A DNA stretch of 6,086 nucleotides, from NCBI GenBank assembly GCA_011056825.1, contig DSBH01000088.1:1-6086 (forward strand). Direction: 5' to 3'. The translations under genes and the position numbers were made by a program. The notes beneath the pieces were generated by a model. That model was not told where the DNA came from. It ran no database searches and saw only the letters and a program-made list of their open reading frames with translations. Within the stretch, counting starts at the first letter, position 1, and each line of letters begins with the position of its first letter. This stretch comes from Deltaproteobacteria bacterium. GTDB taxonomy: Bacteria; Desulfobacterota; Syntrophia; Syntrophales; UBA2210. Below are positions 1-5,997 of the stretch, piece after piece.

Positions 1-7
1 GTGGAAA

Positions 8-1990
8 TCACCCGCGACGTGCAATGAGCCGGGACAGTCGGTAAAGCTCAGCCACACTCCAGGCTTGGGCGATACATCCCCCGGGGGCATGCGGTTCATC
101 GCCGTCGAATATTTCCGAGACGAACCCGAGTCCCGCTTCGTAGAGATGAGGCTCGAAATTCGCCAGGAGGGCCGCCAGTTTCCGCCGTGCCGCGCGTTTG
201 TCCCTCGCTGTTTTCAGCAGCGCTTCGCCGTAATGCCCCAGAAGCCATGGCCATACCGTACCTTGATGATACGCCGCGTCGCGCGTCGCGGCGTCGCCGC
301 CGTATTGACCGCGGTAACGGGGATCCAGCGGCGACAAGGTTCTCAAGCCTCGCGGCGTAAGGAGTTCATCGGTCACCTTCTTGACGATTTTACGCGCCCG
401 TTCACGGCCGTCTAACGGCGTATGGGGCAGCGAAACCGCGAATATCTGATTGGGGCGTACGGATTCATCGCGTGAACCATTGTTTGTGTTCCAGACATCG
501 GCGAGGTATTCGCCACCGGGAATCCAGAAAAGATCGTTGAAGGCCTGCTTTGTTCGTTCCAGTTCCGCCGTCACGTCGAATCCCGGATCAACGCCCGTTT
601 TGCGGGCCATGTCGCGCGTGAAAGCAAGAGCGTTGTACCAAAGAGCGTTGATCTCCACGGGGCAACCGCTCCGCGGCGTTACGGGCACTGAATCCACGGC
701 CGCGTCCATCCAGGTCAATTGCGTTGTTCCGTCCCCCACGGCAAGCAGGCCGCTTTCCAGTCGAACGACGGGATTGTCTTTACCCGCTTCGCGGTAATGT
801 TCAAGAATATCTTTCATGACTGTCCAGAACCGTCGCCGGATCGTATCCATATCCCCGGAAAGCCGGACATATTCCTGCAGGCACCAGAAATACCAGAGAG
901 ACGCATCGACCGAATTGTAAGCCGCGTCGTCATTCCCGTCGGAAAGGCAGTTCGGTATGAGGCCGTTTCGACGCAACGAACCCAGACTTTTCAGGATGTC
1001 CAAGCCATCCCGCATTCTGCCCCGGTAAAAGGTCAGTCCCGGCAGGCTGATAAGCGTGTCCCGTCCCCACACGTAAAACCAGTGATAGCCGGCGACAACG
1101 GAAAGATCATGACGGGAATCACCGATAATAAAGGCTCCTCCAGCTTCCGCCAAATGTTCCTGTAACAGATTTTCCCCCCTGATTTTCTTCCGACGGGACG
1201 CCCGATGCCGTCTTCGCCGGTTCAGTTCCCGTTCCCATAACTGTTCCGCTTCATCGGGGGGTTCGCCGAGCGAAAAGGAGAGTGTCACTCTGTCTCCCGG
1301 GTCAAGTTGACACTCCAGAAAACCCGGTGTCGGCAAATCCTCGCTGTAATCGAATCCCCGTTCCCGCTCCACGTCGTATTCGAAAGAACAATACCAGTGC
1401 GGCGCGGGTATAAACTCCATTGCATGACCAGACAACGCGAACATGCGCGGCATTGCATCGTAGGGCGCAATTGAGAACCCACCCTTCAGGGGATCAGCGA
1501 TGTTTCTGAAAACATTATTCTCCTGTGAAAGTTCATGAATACCGCGGTACGCGAAAAAGGGCCTCACGCTCAACCGGACAGGCCCTTCGCCTTTCCGGTA
1601 TTCATAACGCGCCAGGAACACGTCGCTTTCTCCCGACAGCATGATACTTTTTTCTATCTGAATGCCATCCGCCCGGTAGGTGAAGCTGGGGTGCAACCCA
1701 AGAGAAAATCGTACCAGGGCCGGGAGTCCCGGCGGGTCGAAAACCTCCGGGTACTGGTGCAATGAAAAGCGAATCGAAGATTCACCGAACCTTATCGAAT
1801 CTTCAAACTTGGAAAGAAGTACGAAACGTCCCCCTCTATCGGGAAGATTCGTTACGAGAAGTCCGTGGTACCGTCTGGTATGACAGTTGGCAACCGTACT
1901 CGACGAGTAGCCCCCACGGCTGTTCGTTTCGAGCCATTCCTTCGACAATGCCTCCCGAAGCGACAAGCCGTCGCCGGTCAGAGCAATCAT
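8..1990 (-). CDS. Glycogen debranching enzyme (amylo-alpha-1,6-glucosidase, GH133-like)
   Basis: The 660-residue product should hydrolyse alpha-1,6 branch points of glycogen or limit dextrin in the cytoplasm, as part of storage-glucan breakdown. The N-terminal beta-rich domain (about 1-250) opens with the family block EWLETNSRGGYSSSTV (18-33) and RRYHGLL (39-45). The C-terminal alpha-barrel domain (about 280-660) carries GYHWFYVWGRDTLISLPGL (301-319), TWMDA (426-430), GCPVEINALWYNAL (442-455), YHQGTVWPWLLG (574-585) and SEIFDGD (625-631). By analogy with the eukaryotic enzyme, Asp429 and Glu626 are the likely catalytic acid and base; that assignment is inferred. Length fits the archaeal/bacterial form, which lacks the separate 4-alpha-glucanotransferase barrel of the eukaryotic enzyme. 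The reading frame stays open to 2065, but the ATG at 1990 has AAAGGAGG seven bases upstream and begins the conserved protein. No related gene lies beside it, and only seven bases of the window follow the stop codon. Confidence 0.95.
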   Translation of the reverse strand: MIALTGDGLSLREALSKEWLETNSRGGYSSSTVANCHTRRYHGLLVTNLPDRGGRFVLLSKFEDSIRFGESSIRFSLHQYPEVFDPPGLPALVRFSLGLHPSFTYRADGIQIEKSIMLSGESDVFLARYEYRKGEGPVRLSVRPFFAYRGIHELSQENNVFRNIADPLKGGFSIAPYDAMPRMFALSGHAMEFIPAPHWYCSFEYDVERERGFDYSEDLPTPGFLECQLDPGDRVTLSFSLGEPPDEAEQLWERELNRRRRHRASRRKKIRGENLLQEHLAEAGGAFIIGDSRHDLSVVAGYHWFYVWGRDTLISLPGLTFYRGRMRDGLDILKSLGSLRRNGLIPNCLSDGNDDAAYNSVDASLWYFWCLQEYVRLSGDMDTIRRRFWTVMKDILEHYREAGKDNPVVRLESGLLAVGDGTTQLTWMDAAVDSVPVTPRSGCPVEINALWYNALAFTRDMARKTGVDPGFDVTAELERTKQAFNDLFWIPGGEYLADVWNTNNGSRDESVRPNQIFAVSLPHTPLDGRERARKIVKKVTDELLTPRGLRTLSPLDPRYRGQYGGDAATRDAAYHQGTVWPWLLGHYGEALLKTARDKRAARRKLAALLANFEPHLYEAGLGFVSEIFDGDEPHAPGGCIAQAWSVAELYRLSRLIARRG

Positions 1991-2027
1991 GAGGGCGCCT
2001 CCTTTCGCGTCGAAACTGGACGAACGC

Positions 2028-2054
2028 GATATATTCGCACCACCGTGACAACAA
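2028..2054 (-). promoter_or_regulatory. Weak candidate promoter of the debranching enzyme gene
   Basis: On the minus strand TATATC (2033 to 2028) sits at a sensible distance from the start codon, giving a leader of about 30 nt. The best upstream partner is TTGTTG (2054 to 2049), with a spacer of only 15 bp. Both hexamers are poor matches, so this is a position guess rather than a firm promoter. Confidence 0.22.
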
Positions 2055-2073
2055 TGGCACGGCATGCCGTTGT
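2051..2073. promoter_or_regulatory. Imperfect 23-bp dyad, possible operator upstream of the debranching enzyme gene
   Basis: The arms ACAATGGCA and TGCCGTTGT flank a 5-bp centre and match at 8 of 9 positions. A perfect 12-bp palindrome, ACGGCATGCCGT (2059-2070), is nested inside but offset. The dyad lies 61-83 bp upstream of the ATG at 1990 and touches the only plausible -35 position. A repressor or activator site for the glycogen gene is the natural reading, but no regulator family can be named from it. Both wobbles favour a plus-strand hairpin if it is RNA. Confidence 0.35.
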
Positions 2074-2125
2074 AAAATTACACAAACCCCCTGTAAGCGT
2101 GGAGCATACCCCGATGATCAACGAC

Positions 2126-2162
2126 ACGCAAGAGGCATCCCGGTTCGGGATGCCTCTTGCGT
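2126..2162 (-). terminator. Strong hairpin after khpA, probable transcription terminator
   Basis: A perfect 16-bp inverted repeat (arms 2126-2141 and 2147-2162) encloses a 5-nt loop, starting 20 nt past the khpA stop codon. It is GC-containing and very stable. Neither strand shows a clear T-run directly after the stem, so termination efficiency is uncertain. It could also act as a 3'-end stabiliser or a bidirectional barrier between khpA and the debranching enzyme gene. Confidence 0.6.
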
Positions 2163-2182
2163 ATCTAAAGAAAGGAATCTTT

Positions 2183-2413
2183 TTACTCGACGATCTCCAG
2201 AACAGCCTTGCGGTTTTCCCTCGACGACACGGCGTTGAGAATCGTCCTGAACGACTTGACAGTCTGCCCCTGTTTTCCGATTATCCTGCCCCGATCTTCC
2301 TTGGCTACCGTCAATTCGTAAATGGAAATGTTTTCCCCCTGCATTTCCGACACATGCACCATACGTGGATTATTCACCAGTGCCTGCGCCACCGTCGTAA
2401 TTAAATCTCTCAT
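2183..2413 (-). CDS. khpA: KH-domain RNA-binding protein (KhpA family)
   Basis: This 76-residue protein is almost entirely one KH domain and matches the KhpA/YlqC family in size and order of blocks. The N-terminal helix runs LITTVAQALVNNPRMVHVSE (4-23). A beta strand follows, then VAKEDRGRIIGKQGQTVKSFRTIL (36-59), with the RNA-contacting GxxG loop as GKQG at 46-49, and the closing strand KAVLEIVE (69-76). In other bacteria KhpA binds many RNAs, often with KhpB, and affects cell size, division and translation. It usually sits between rpsP and rimM/trmD; here it stands alone between a debranching enzyme gene and a PAS-LuxR gene, so it may be a second or relocated copy. The frame is open to 2524, but the ATG at 2413 has AAGGAG upstream at usable spacing and starts the conserved domain. 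A stable hairpin follows the stop codon. Confidence 0.93.
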   Translation of the reverse strand: MRDLITTVAQALVNNPRMVHVSEMQGENISIYELTVAKEDRGRIIGKQGQTVKSFRTILNAVSSRENRKAVLEIVE

Positions 2414-2621
2414 GGCGTTCCTCTCCTTACTCGAATTGAAATCTTGGTGTCGGATGAAGTGCGTCGCGCTGCACAGGCGTCGGACGCCACCCCCAAATTC
2501 ATTACGCTGACATAATGAACACAAAAATACGAGAAGGCAATACAGAATTTTTTCTGTATTATTGTCACGATTTTACAGTAGTAGGTGAATTTATTATACT
2601 GAATGGAAAGCAAAATAACTG
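2414..2621 (-). promoter_or_regulatory. Long AT-rich leader and promoter region of khpA
   Basis: This 208-bp gap separates khpA from the upstream PAS-LuxR gene on the same strand. On the minus strand it has a perfect TATAAT (2598 to 2593). A perfect TTGACA (2625 to 2620) overlaps the end of the PAS-LuxR gene, but the spacer is 21 bp, longer than ideal. A second weak pair is GTGACA-N18-TGTATT, between about 2568 and 2539. Transcription from the first would give a leader of about 170 nt. Near the khpA start the leader holds two small adjacent hairpins (arms 2459-2462/2471-2474 and 2476-2480/2484-2488). Which promoter, if any, is used cannot be decided by eye. Confidence 0.35.
2539..2560. repeat. 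Perfect 9-bp inverted repeat with T4 centre
   Basis: AATACAGAA and TTCTGTATT flank TTTT. A third copy of the TACAG half-site lies at 2574-2578. The stem is too AT-rich to be a convincing terminator for the PAS-LuxR gene, although a short T-run follows at a distance on the minus strand. It may be a protein-binding site in the khpA leader or simply AT-rich spacer. Confidence 0.4.
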
Positions 2622-3857
2622 TCAACCCTGCTCGGTGAGGGACATCAGCTTTGTTCTCAGGTTTGCTTTTTTATGACGTAATCCTAGTTTTATCCGTATC
2701 TTATAGCGGTGATGCTCTACCGACCGGCGGGACATCGACAGCATCTCGGCGATCTCTTCTGTTTTGTATCCTTCTCGAATGAGTCGCGCAATCTGTCTTT
2801 CCTGGTGAGTAAAATTAAAATGGCTGAAAGTCAGATTTCTCAAAAACGGCGAGGTAATATCCTTGAGATTCATCTCGACCAGCTCGGCATACCCAGCAAT
2901 TCTTCCCGGAGAACGATACGATTTTATTTTTTTCATGAGCGGAAAAACCATTTCCTCGATGTTCACGATCACGTCCCGCTGAAGATTGACCAGCTCATCC
3001 CTGCTGTGTCGCAGAATGGCCTGCAACGTGGCATTCGCCTCCTCGAGATGCAGCGATTTAAGTCGCAGCTGGGCCTCCCGTTCTTCCAGCTTCAATTCTG
3101 TCTTTCTCCTGGCCGTCATATCCCTGAATATGCCGATAGCGCCCGCCGGCTCACCATTTACACGATATACGGGTACCGTGTTTATGTACAGCCACATTTC
3201 CTCGCTGTCCGGGGATTCTCGAAATCCGCCTTCATAGGCCCCCTCCTTCCCTTCCAGCGGTATTGCGAGGCATGGCAAGATCCGGCGGTCATAAATCCGT
3301 CTTAAATTCAACCCGATGAGGTTCCTCCCGTCACGCCCGAACGTGTTCACGAATCTTTCGTTTGCTTCTATAATCTTCAGATCCGCGTCATAGTAAAAAA
3401 CACCCGAGGGAGCCGAATAAAAAAGAGATCGGTACCGCCGTTCATTTTCGCGGAGACGGTCTTCGGTAAGTTTTCTCTCGGTCGTATCGAAGGCGCATAC
3501 CATGACCGCGGGCCGATCTTCAAACTGAACCGGAACAACCTTTATCTCCAGCCATCGGACATGTCCGCGCTTATCAATGATGCGGTGACTGTAAACATTC
3601 TGCATCGTTTTGCCTTCAAGTCGCAGGCGGTGCCGCTTCATCACCCAGTCCCGGTCGTCGGAATGAATGAGATCCTCAATGGACATAGCAAGCAGCTCCT
3701 CTTTCGAATATCCTGATATTTCAAGACATTTTTCATTTACGAAACGCAGGCAGCCATCCTGAACGATGCACATCGCTTCACGGGCGTTTTCAACCAGGGC
3801 CTCGTAAAAGGCTTTCGTTTCATGCACGTGGTTACTGTCTGCCTTCACCGTCTCCAT
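2622..3857 (-). CDS. PAS-PAS-LuxR family transcriptional regulator
   Basis: The 411-residue protein looks like a soluble one-component regulator that senses a signal through PAS domains and binds DNA. PAS domain 1 spans about 16-129 and ends with the S-box-like block WLEIKVVPV...AFDTTERK. PAS domain 2 spans about 139-252 and ends GAIGIFRDMTARRKTE. A helical, probably coiled-coil linker follows (about 253-315, including LEEANATLQAILRHSRDELV). The C-terminal LuxR helix-turn-helix is FTHQERQIARLIREGYKTEEIAEMLSMSRRSVEHHRYKIRIKLGL (349-393). I see no transmembrane segment, receiver domain or kinase domain, and no residues that identify haem or flavin binding. This architecture is common, often in many paralogues, in syntrophic and sulphate-reducing Desulfobacterota. 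The ATG at 3857 has GAGGAG upstream at a longish 12-base spacing. Targets are unknown; the adjacent khpA is the first candidate. Confidence 0.93.
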   Translation of the reverse strand: METVKADSNHVHETKAFYEALVENAREAMCIVQDGCLRFVNEKCLEISGYSKEELLAMSIEDLIHSDDRDWVMKRHRLRLEGKTMQNVYSHRIIDKRGHVRWLEIKVVPVQFEDRPAVMVCAFDTTERKLTEDRLRENERRYRSLFYSAPSGVFYYDADLKIIEANERFVNTFGRDGRNLIGLNLRRIYDRRILPCLAIPLEGKEGAYEGGFRESPDSEEMWLYINTVPVYRVNGEPAGAIGIFRDMTARRKTELKLEEREAQLRLKSLHLEEANATLQAILRHSRDELVNLQRDVIVNIEEMVFPLMKKIKSYRSPGRIAGYAELVEMNLKDITSPFLRNLTFSHFNFTHQERQIARLIREGYKTEEIAEMLSMSRRSVEHHRYKIRIKLGLRHKKANLRTKLMSLTEQG

Positions 3858-3892
3858 AATGCCGTCATTCTCCTCGGGATTGTAACCGGCTG

Positions 3893-3923
3893 ATATGTGG
3901 CACAGATCGATTTATTCTGTCAA
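3893..3923 (-). promoter_or_regulatory. Candidate sigma-70 promoter of the PAS-LuxR gene
   Basis: A perfect -35 TTGACA (3923 to 3918, minus strand) is followed after 18 bp by CACATA, or after 19 bp by ACATAT, as a weak -10. Predicted transcription would begin about 30 nt before the ATG at 3857, which leaves room for the GAGGAG ribosome site. The strong -35 with a poor -10 is a pattern seen in activated promoters, so autoregulation is possible but not shown. Confidence 0.4.
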
Positions 3924-3990
3924 TACTCGTCACCATGGCGTGTGTACTGATCCCAAACGGAGACCGTCTTTCGAAAGCTTTTCTTGCTTC

Positions 3991-4019
3991 TTGATCCCCG
4001 CTTTATTTCAGTGTAGTAA
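3991..4019 (+). promoter_or_regulatory. Weak candidate promoter of the lapA-like gene
   Basis: TTGATC (3991-3996) and TAGTAA (4014-4019) are separated by 17 bp and followed by an AT-rich stretch. The matches are only partial. The leader to the ATG at 4122 would be about 95 nt. It is offered as the best site in the 264-bp divergent spacer; a 10-bp palindrome, CTTTCGAAAG, lies nearby at 3968-3977. Confidence 0.25.
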
Positions 4020-4121
4020 TAATAAATTATTCCCGTATCACGGAACGCTTTCTCACATCGCGCCATGTTGAAAAGTGCGGCCGCGAACGGCCGGGCCGAC
4101 CGGGGAAAGGCTGATCGATCC

Positions 4122-4445
4122 ATGTGGAAAATTTTAAAAGCAGTAGTATTGATCGCGCTGATCATGTTCTTCGCGACATTCGCCGTCGAAAACAGCTCAC
4201 CGGCAAAAATCAACTGGTTCTCGATTCTCATTGATTATGAAATGCCGCTTTATGCCCTTATATACGGATTTTTCGTCCTCGGCATTCTTATCGGTCTCGC
4301 CGTGGGAGGCAGCCAACGGTTTTCCCTGTGGAAAAAATCACGTGACCGGGAAAAAGAAATAGCCCGCCTGAAAGCGGCACGTGCCAGTTCAAACATTGAG
4401 ACAGGCCTCACTCCGCCTGAGACCCCAGGCAAAGAAGAGCCATGA
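4122..4445 (+). CDS. LapA-like (DUF1049) small inner-membrane protein
   Basis: The 107-residue product has the LapA/YciS layout. Transmembrane helix 1 covers about residues 4-22. A short periplasmic loop follows, with the family-typical ENSSPAKINWF (23-33). Transmembrane helix 2 covers about 42-62 and ends in the small-residue run GILIGLAVGGS. A basic, charged cytoplasmic helix follows (LWKKSRDREKEIARLKAA, 69-86), then a Pro/Glu-rich tail. In enterobacteria LapA is linked to LapB and control of lipopolysaccharide synthesis; here no lapB partner is adjacent, so the role is inferred only from the fold. The ATG at 4122 is chosen because GGAAAGG lies about 11 bases upstream and it starts just before the first helix. 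An in-frame ATG at 4065 would add a charged 19-residue extension without a ribosome site. The gene converges on the corA gene with 75 bp between stops and no clear terminator hairpin. Confidence 0.85.
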   Translation: MWKILKAVVLIALIMFFATFAVENSSPAKINWFSILIDYEMPLYALIYGFFVLGILIGLAVGGSQRFSLWKKSRDREKEIARLKAARASSNIETGLTPPETPGKEEP

Positions 4446-4520
4446 CGTCTGAACCGGGTACCAGCAACCGAACCTGAACAAGCCCGAACTCCAACGGCGA
4501 GAAAGATATGTTTCAAGCGG

Positions 4521-5594
4521 TTACATCCAGCCTTTGCGTCTGAAAAACAGAAACATGCCGACCGCTCCCCCGAACATCAGGACAAGCAGACCGGGATAAG
4601 CCCAGGACCACGCCAGTTCAGGCATGTGTTCAAAATTCATACCGTATATGCCGACAATGAAGGTCAGCGGAATAAATATAGCAGCAAATACGGTGAGCAC
4701 TTTCATGACTTCGTTCATCCGGTTGCTCACGCTCGAAAGATACAGGTCCAGCATGCCCTGCAGCAAATCCTGGTACGTTTCGACAATGTCAATGATCTGT
4801 ATAGTGTGGTCGTAGAGATCCCGCAGGTAAGGATTCAATCCTTCGCTTACCAGAGTCGATTCGCTCCGTTCAAACCCGTTTGCCACTTCCCGCAACGGCC
4901 AGGTTGACTTTCTCAGGAAAATAATTTCCCGGCGCAGTTCGTGAACTGATTGAAGCGTTTCACGACGGGGGTCAAGGGACAGTTCCTCGTCCAGTTCCTG
5001 AATCCGTTCGCCCAGACGTTCCAGCAGCACAAAATAATTGTCCACGATGCAATCAAGCAGGACATAGGCCAGATAATCGGCACCCATTTTTCGAATTCGT
5101 CCTCTGCCACTTCGAAGACGGTCCCTGAGAGGACCAAACACGTCGCCACGCGACTCCTGAATTGAAAGGACGAACCTCTCCCCCAGTACAATGCTGACTT
5201 GTTCCGCCCTGATCCTCCCGCTTTCTTCATCGAACGTCAGCATCCTGGCGATCACGAGAAGATAATTTCCGCAATCCTCCAGCTTCGGCCGCTGTGCCGG
5301 TGTAAGAATATCTTCCTGGCTCAACGGATCAAGCCCGAAACGGGCGCCAAGTTTTTCAATGACCGAGATGTCGTGCAGACCATCGATGTTTATCCAGGTT
5401 ACAGCCGCATCCTCCGCTTGTTCCAGGCACTCATCGATCGTGGGCGGCGTTGATTCGGCGAAGAACTCCGGCCCGTAATCGAAACGCGAAAGGAAGATTC
5501 GTTCTTCCTTCCGTTCACCCACCTGCACCAGTGTCCCCGGCGCCAGCCCGGCCTTCCTGGTCTGCGCCTTGAGAAATGTTCCGGGATCAATCAT
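4521..5594 (-). CDS. corA: CorA-family magnesium/cobalt transporter
   Basis: The 357-residue protein should form a homopentameric inner-membrane channel for Mg2+ and possibly Co2+ or Ni2+. A large N-terminal cytoplasmic domain (about 1-290) contains the typical WINIDGLHD (67-75), PLSQEDILTPAQRPKLEDCGNYL (90-112) and the long stalk helix region (about 185-300, including LDEELSLDPRRETL and FLRKSTWPLRE). Transmembrane helix 1 (about 296-317) ends with the signature YGMNFEHMPEL (317-327); Gly318-Met319-Asn320 is the selectivity motif. Helix 2 covers about 331-351 and is followed by the basic tail FRRKGWM. Length and C-terminal sequence resemble the Thermotoga-type CorA. The ATG at 5594 has AGGGGG seven bases upstream. 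The gene is monocistronic by position, convergent with the lapA-like gene and divergent from the truncated gene at the right edge. Confidence 0.96.
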   Translation of the reverse strand: MIDPGTFLKAQTRKAGLAPGTLVQVGERKEERIFLSRFDYGPEFFAESTPPTIDECLEQAEDAAVTWINIDGLHDISVIEKLGARFGLDPLSQEDILTPAQRPKLEDCGNYLLVIARMLTFDEESGRIRAEQVSIVLGERFVLSIQESRGDVFGPLRDRLRSGRGRIRKMGADYLAYVLLDCIVDNYFVLLERLGERIQELDEELSLDPRRETLQSVHELRREIIFLRKSTWPLREVANGFERSESTLVSEGLNPYLRDLYDHTIQIIDIVETYQDLLQGMLDLYLSSVSNRMNEVMKVLTVFAAIFIPLTFIVGIYGMNFEHMPELAWSWAYPGLLVLMFGGAVGMFLFFRRKGWM

Positions 5595-5653
5595 TTTTTA
5601 ACCCCCTGTCGCTTATCACATTCTTTAAACCGCTTACAAACCAATCGTTTTTC

Positions 5654-5732
5654 ACGCAGGCGCGGACTGTAACCTATCCCCGCACAGTTCCGGTGCATTT
5701 CGCCTTCCGGCGACAAGAAACCCCGCCTCTGT
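5654..5732 (+). ncRNA. Possible structured RNA, three-stem fold
   Basis: An outer stem pairs 5654-5662 with 5724-5732, with one mismatch and one G-T wobble. It encloses hairpin A (5664-5670 with 5684-5690, one wobble) and hairpin B (5700-5704 with 5709-5713 around TTCC). The wobbles are G-U only if the RNA is read on the plus strand. On the minus strand the same region would form part of a corA leader if that gene has a distant promoter, but those pairs become A-C mismatches. It matches no riboswitch consensus that I recognise, including the magnesium M-box. A hand-drawn fold in about 80 nt can arise by chance. Confidence 0.22.
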
Positions 5733-5772
5733 TTACACATTCTCAACGATTATGAAAAACAATCCAACAATT

Positions 5773-5786
5773 TATTATATATAATA
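5773..5786. repeat. Perfect 14-bp AT palindrome containing TATAAT on both strands
   Basis: TATTATATATAATA is self-complementary and holds a consensus -10 hexamer in each direction. On the minus strand TTGCTG (5806 to 5801) lies 17 bp from TATATA (5783 to 5778), a weak candidate for a distal corA promoter with a leader of about 175 nt. No good plus-strand -35 is visible. Confidence 0.35.
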
Positions 5787-5889
5787 CCGGTACACTTCAC
5801 CAGCAAGACGGTCCGCTCAGACGATCTGCCCCCGGTTGTTTTGCTGTTCATTGCACATTCTGTTCAACTCTTTATAACACTTCGTTGAA

Positions 5890-5918
5890 GAAAACCGTTT
5901 TCCGGGCATGCCGGCATG
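5890..5918. promoter_or_regulatory. Two adjacent dyads, possible upstream activator sites
   Basis: GAAAACCGTTTTC (5890-5902) is symmetric around one central base, and CATGCCGGCATG (5907-5918) is a perfect 12-bp palindrome. They lie about 105-135 bp before the start predicted from the sigma-54-like promoter, which is the usual range for enhancer-binding activators. The activator cannot be named. Confidence 0.35.
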
Positions 5919-5997
5919 AATACAATCTCGATCTCAAAATACAATAATAACAATAATTTTAATGTTTTATATTTTTTTTCTCGGCTTCGGTCAGGTT

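Noticed and set aside
65..1165. Several plus-strand open frames of 115-148 codons opposite the debranching enzyme gene
   Set aside because: They are mirror frames of a strongly conserved gene, have no family-like motifs and lack credible ribosome sites.
1991..2065. N-terminal extension of the debranching enzyme with a Cys-rich start (MPCHCC)
   Set aside because: The ATG at 1990 has AAAGGAGG at ideal spacing and the conserved protein begins there; the extension covers the ribosome site and dyad.
2055..2070. TGGCACG as a possible sigma-54 -24 element near the debranching enzyme gene
   Set aside because: The -12 position reads GCCGT, it points away from the gene, and the motif is part of the dyad.
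2709..3305. A 198-codon plus-strand open frame opposite the PAS-LuxR gene, downstream of the antisense promoter-like pair
   Set aside because: It has no recognisable domain or good ribosome site, and the opposite strand encodes clear PAS and LuxR domains.
3898..3913. TGGCAC as a possible sigma-54 -24 element in the PAS-LuxR/lapA spacer
   Set aside because: At the required spacing the -12 position reads GATTT, which lacks the TTGC core.
4065..4121. Upstream in-frame ATG for the lapA-like gene
   Set aside because: No ribosome site precedes it, and it adds a charged stretch before a transmembrane helix that normally starts the family.
4446..4520. Bidirectional terminator between the lapA-like gene and corA
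   Set aside because: I could draw no convincing stem followed by a T-run; only short repeated AACC/GAAC words are present.
5612..5639. Minus-strand TTGTAA-N16-GATAAG as a proximal corA promoter
   Set aside because: Transcription would begin around 5605, inside the AGGGGG ribosome site, leaving too short a leader.
5641..5740. Known riboswitch (magnesium M-box, cyclic-di-GMP, cobalamin or fluoride type) before corA
   Set aside because: Short words such as GGCGGGGTTT recall known elements, but the conserved cores and their order are missing on both strands.
5752..5784. Ten-codon reading frame (MKNNPTIYYI) in the corA spacer
   Set aside because: It has no ribosome site and ends inside the AT palindrome; it is most likely chance.
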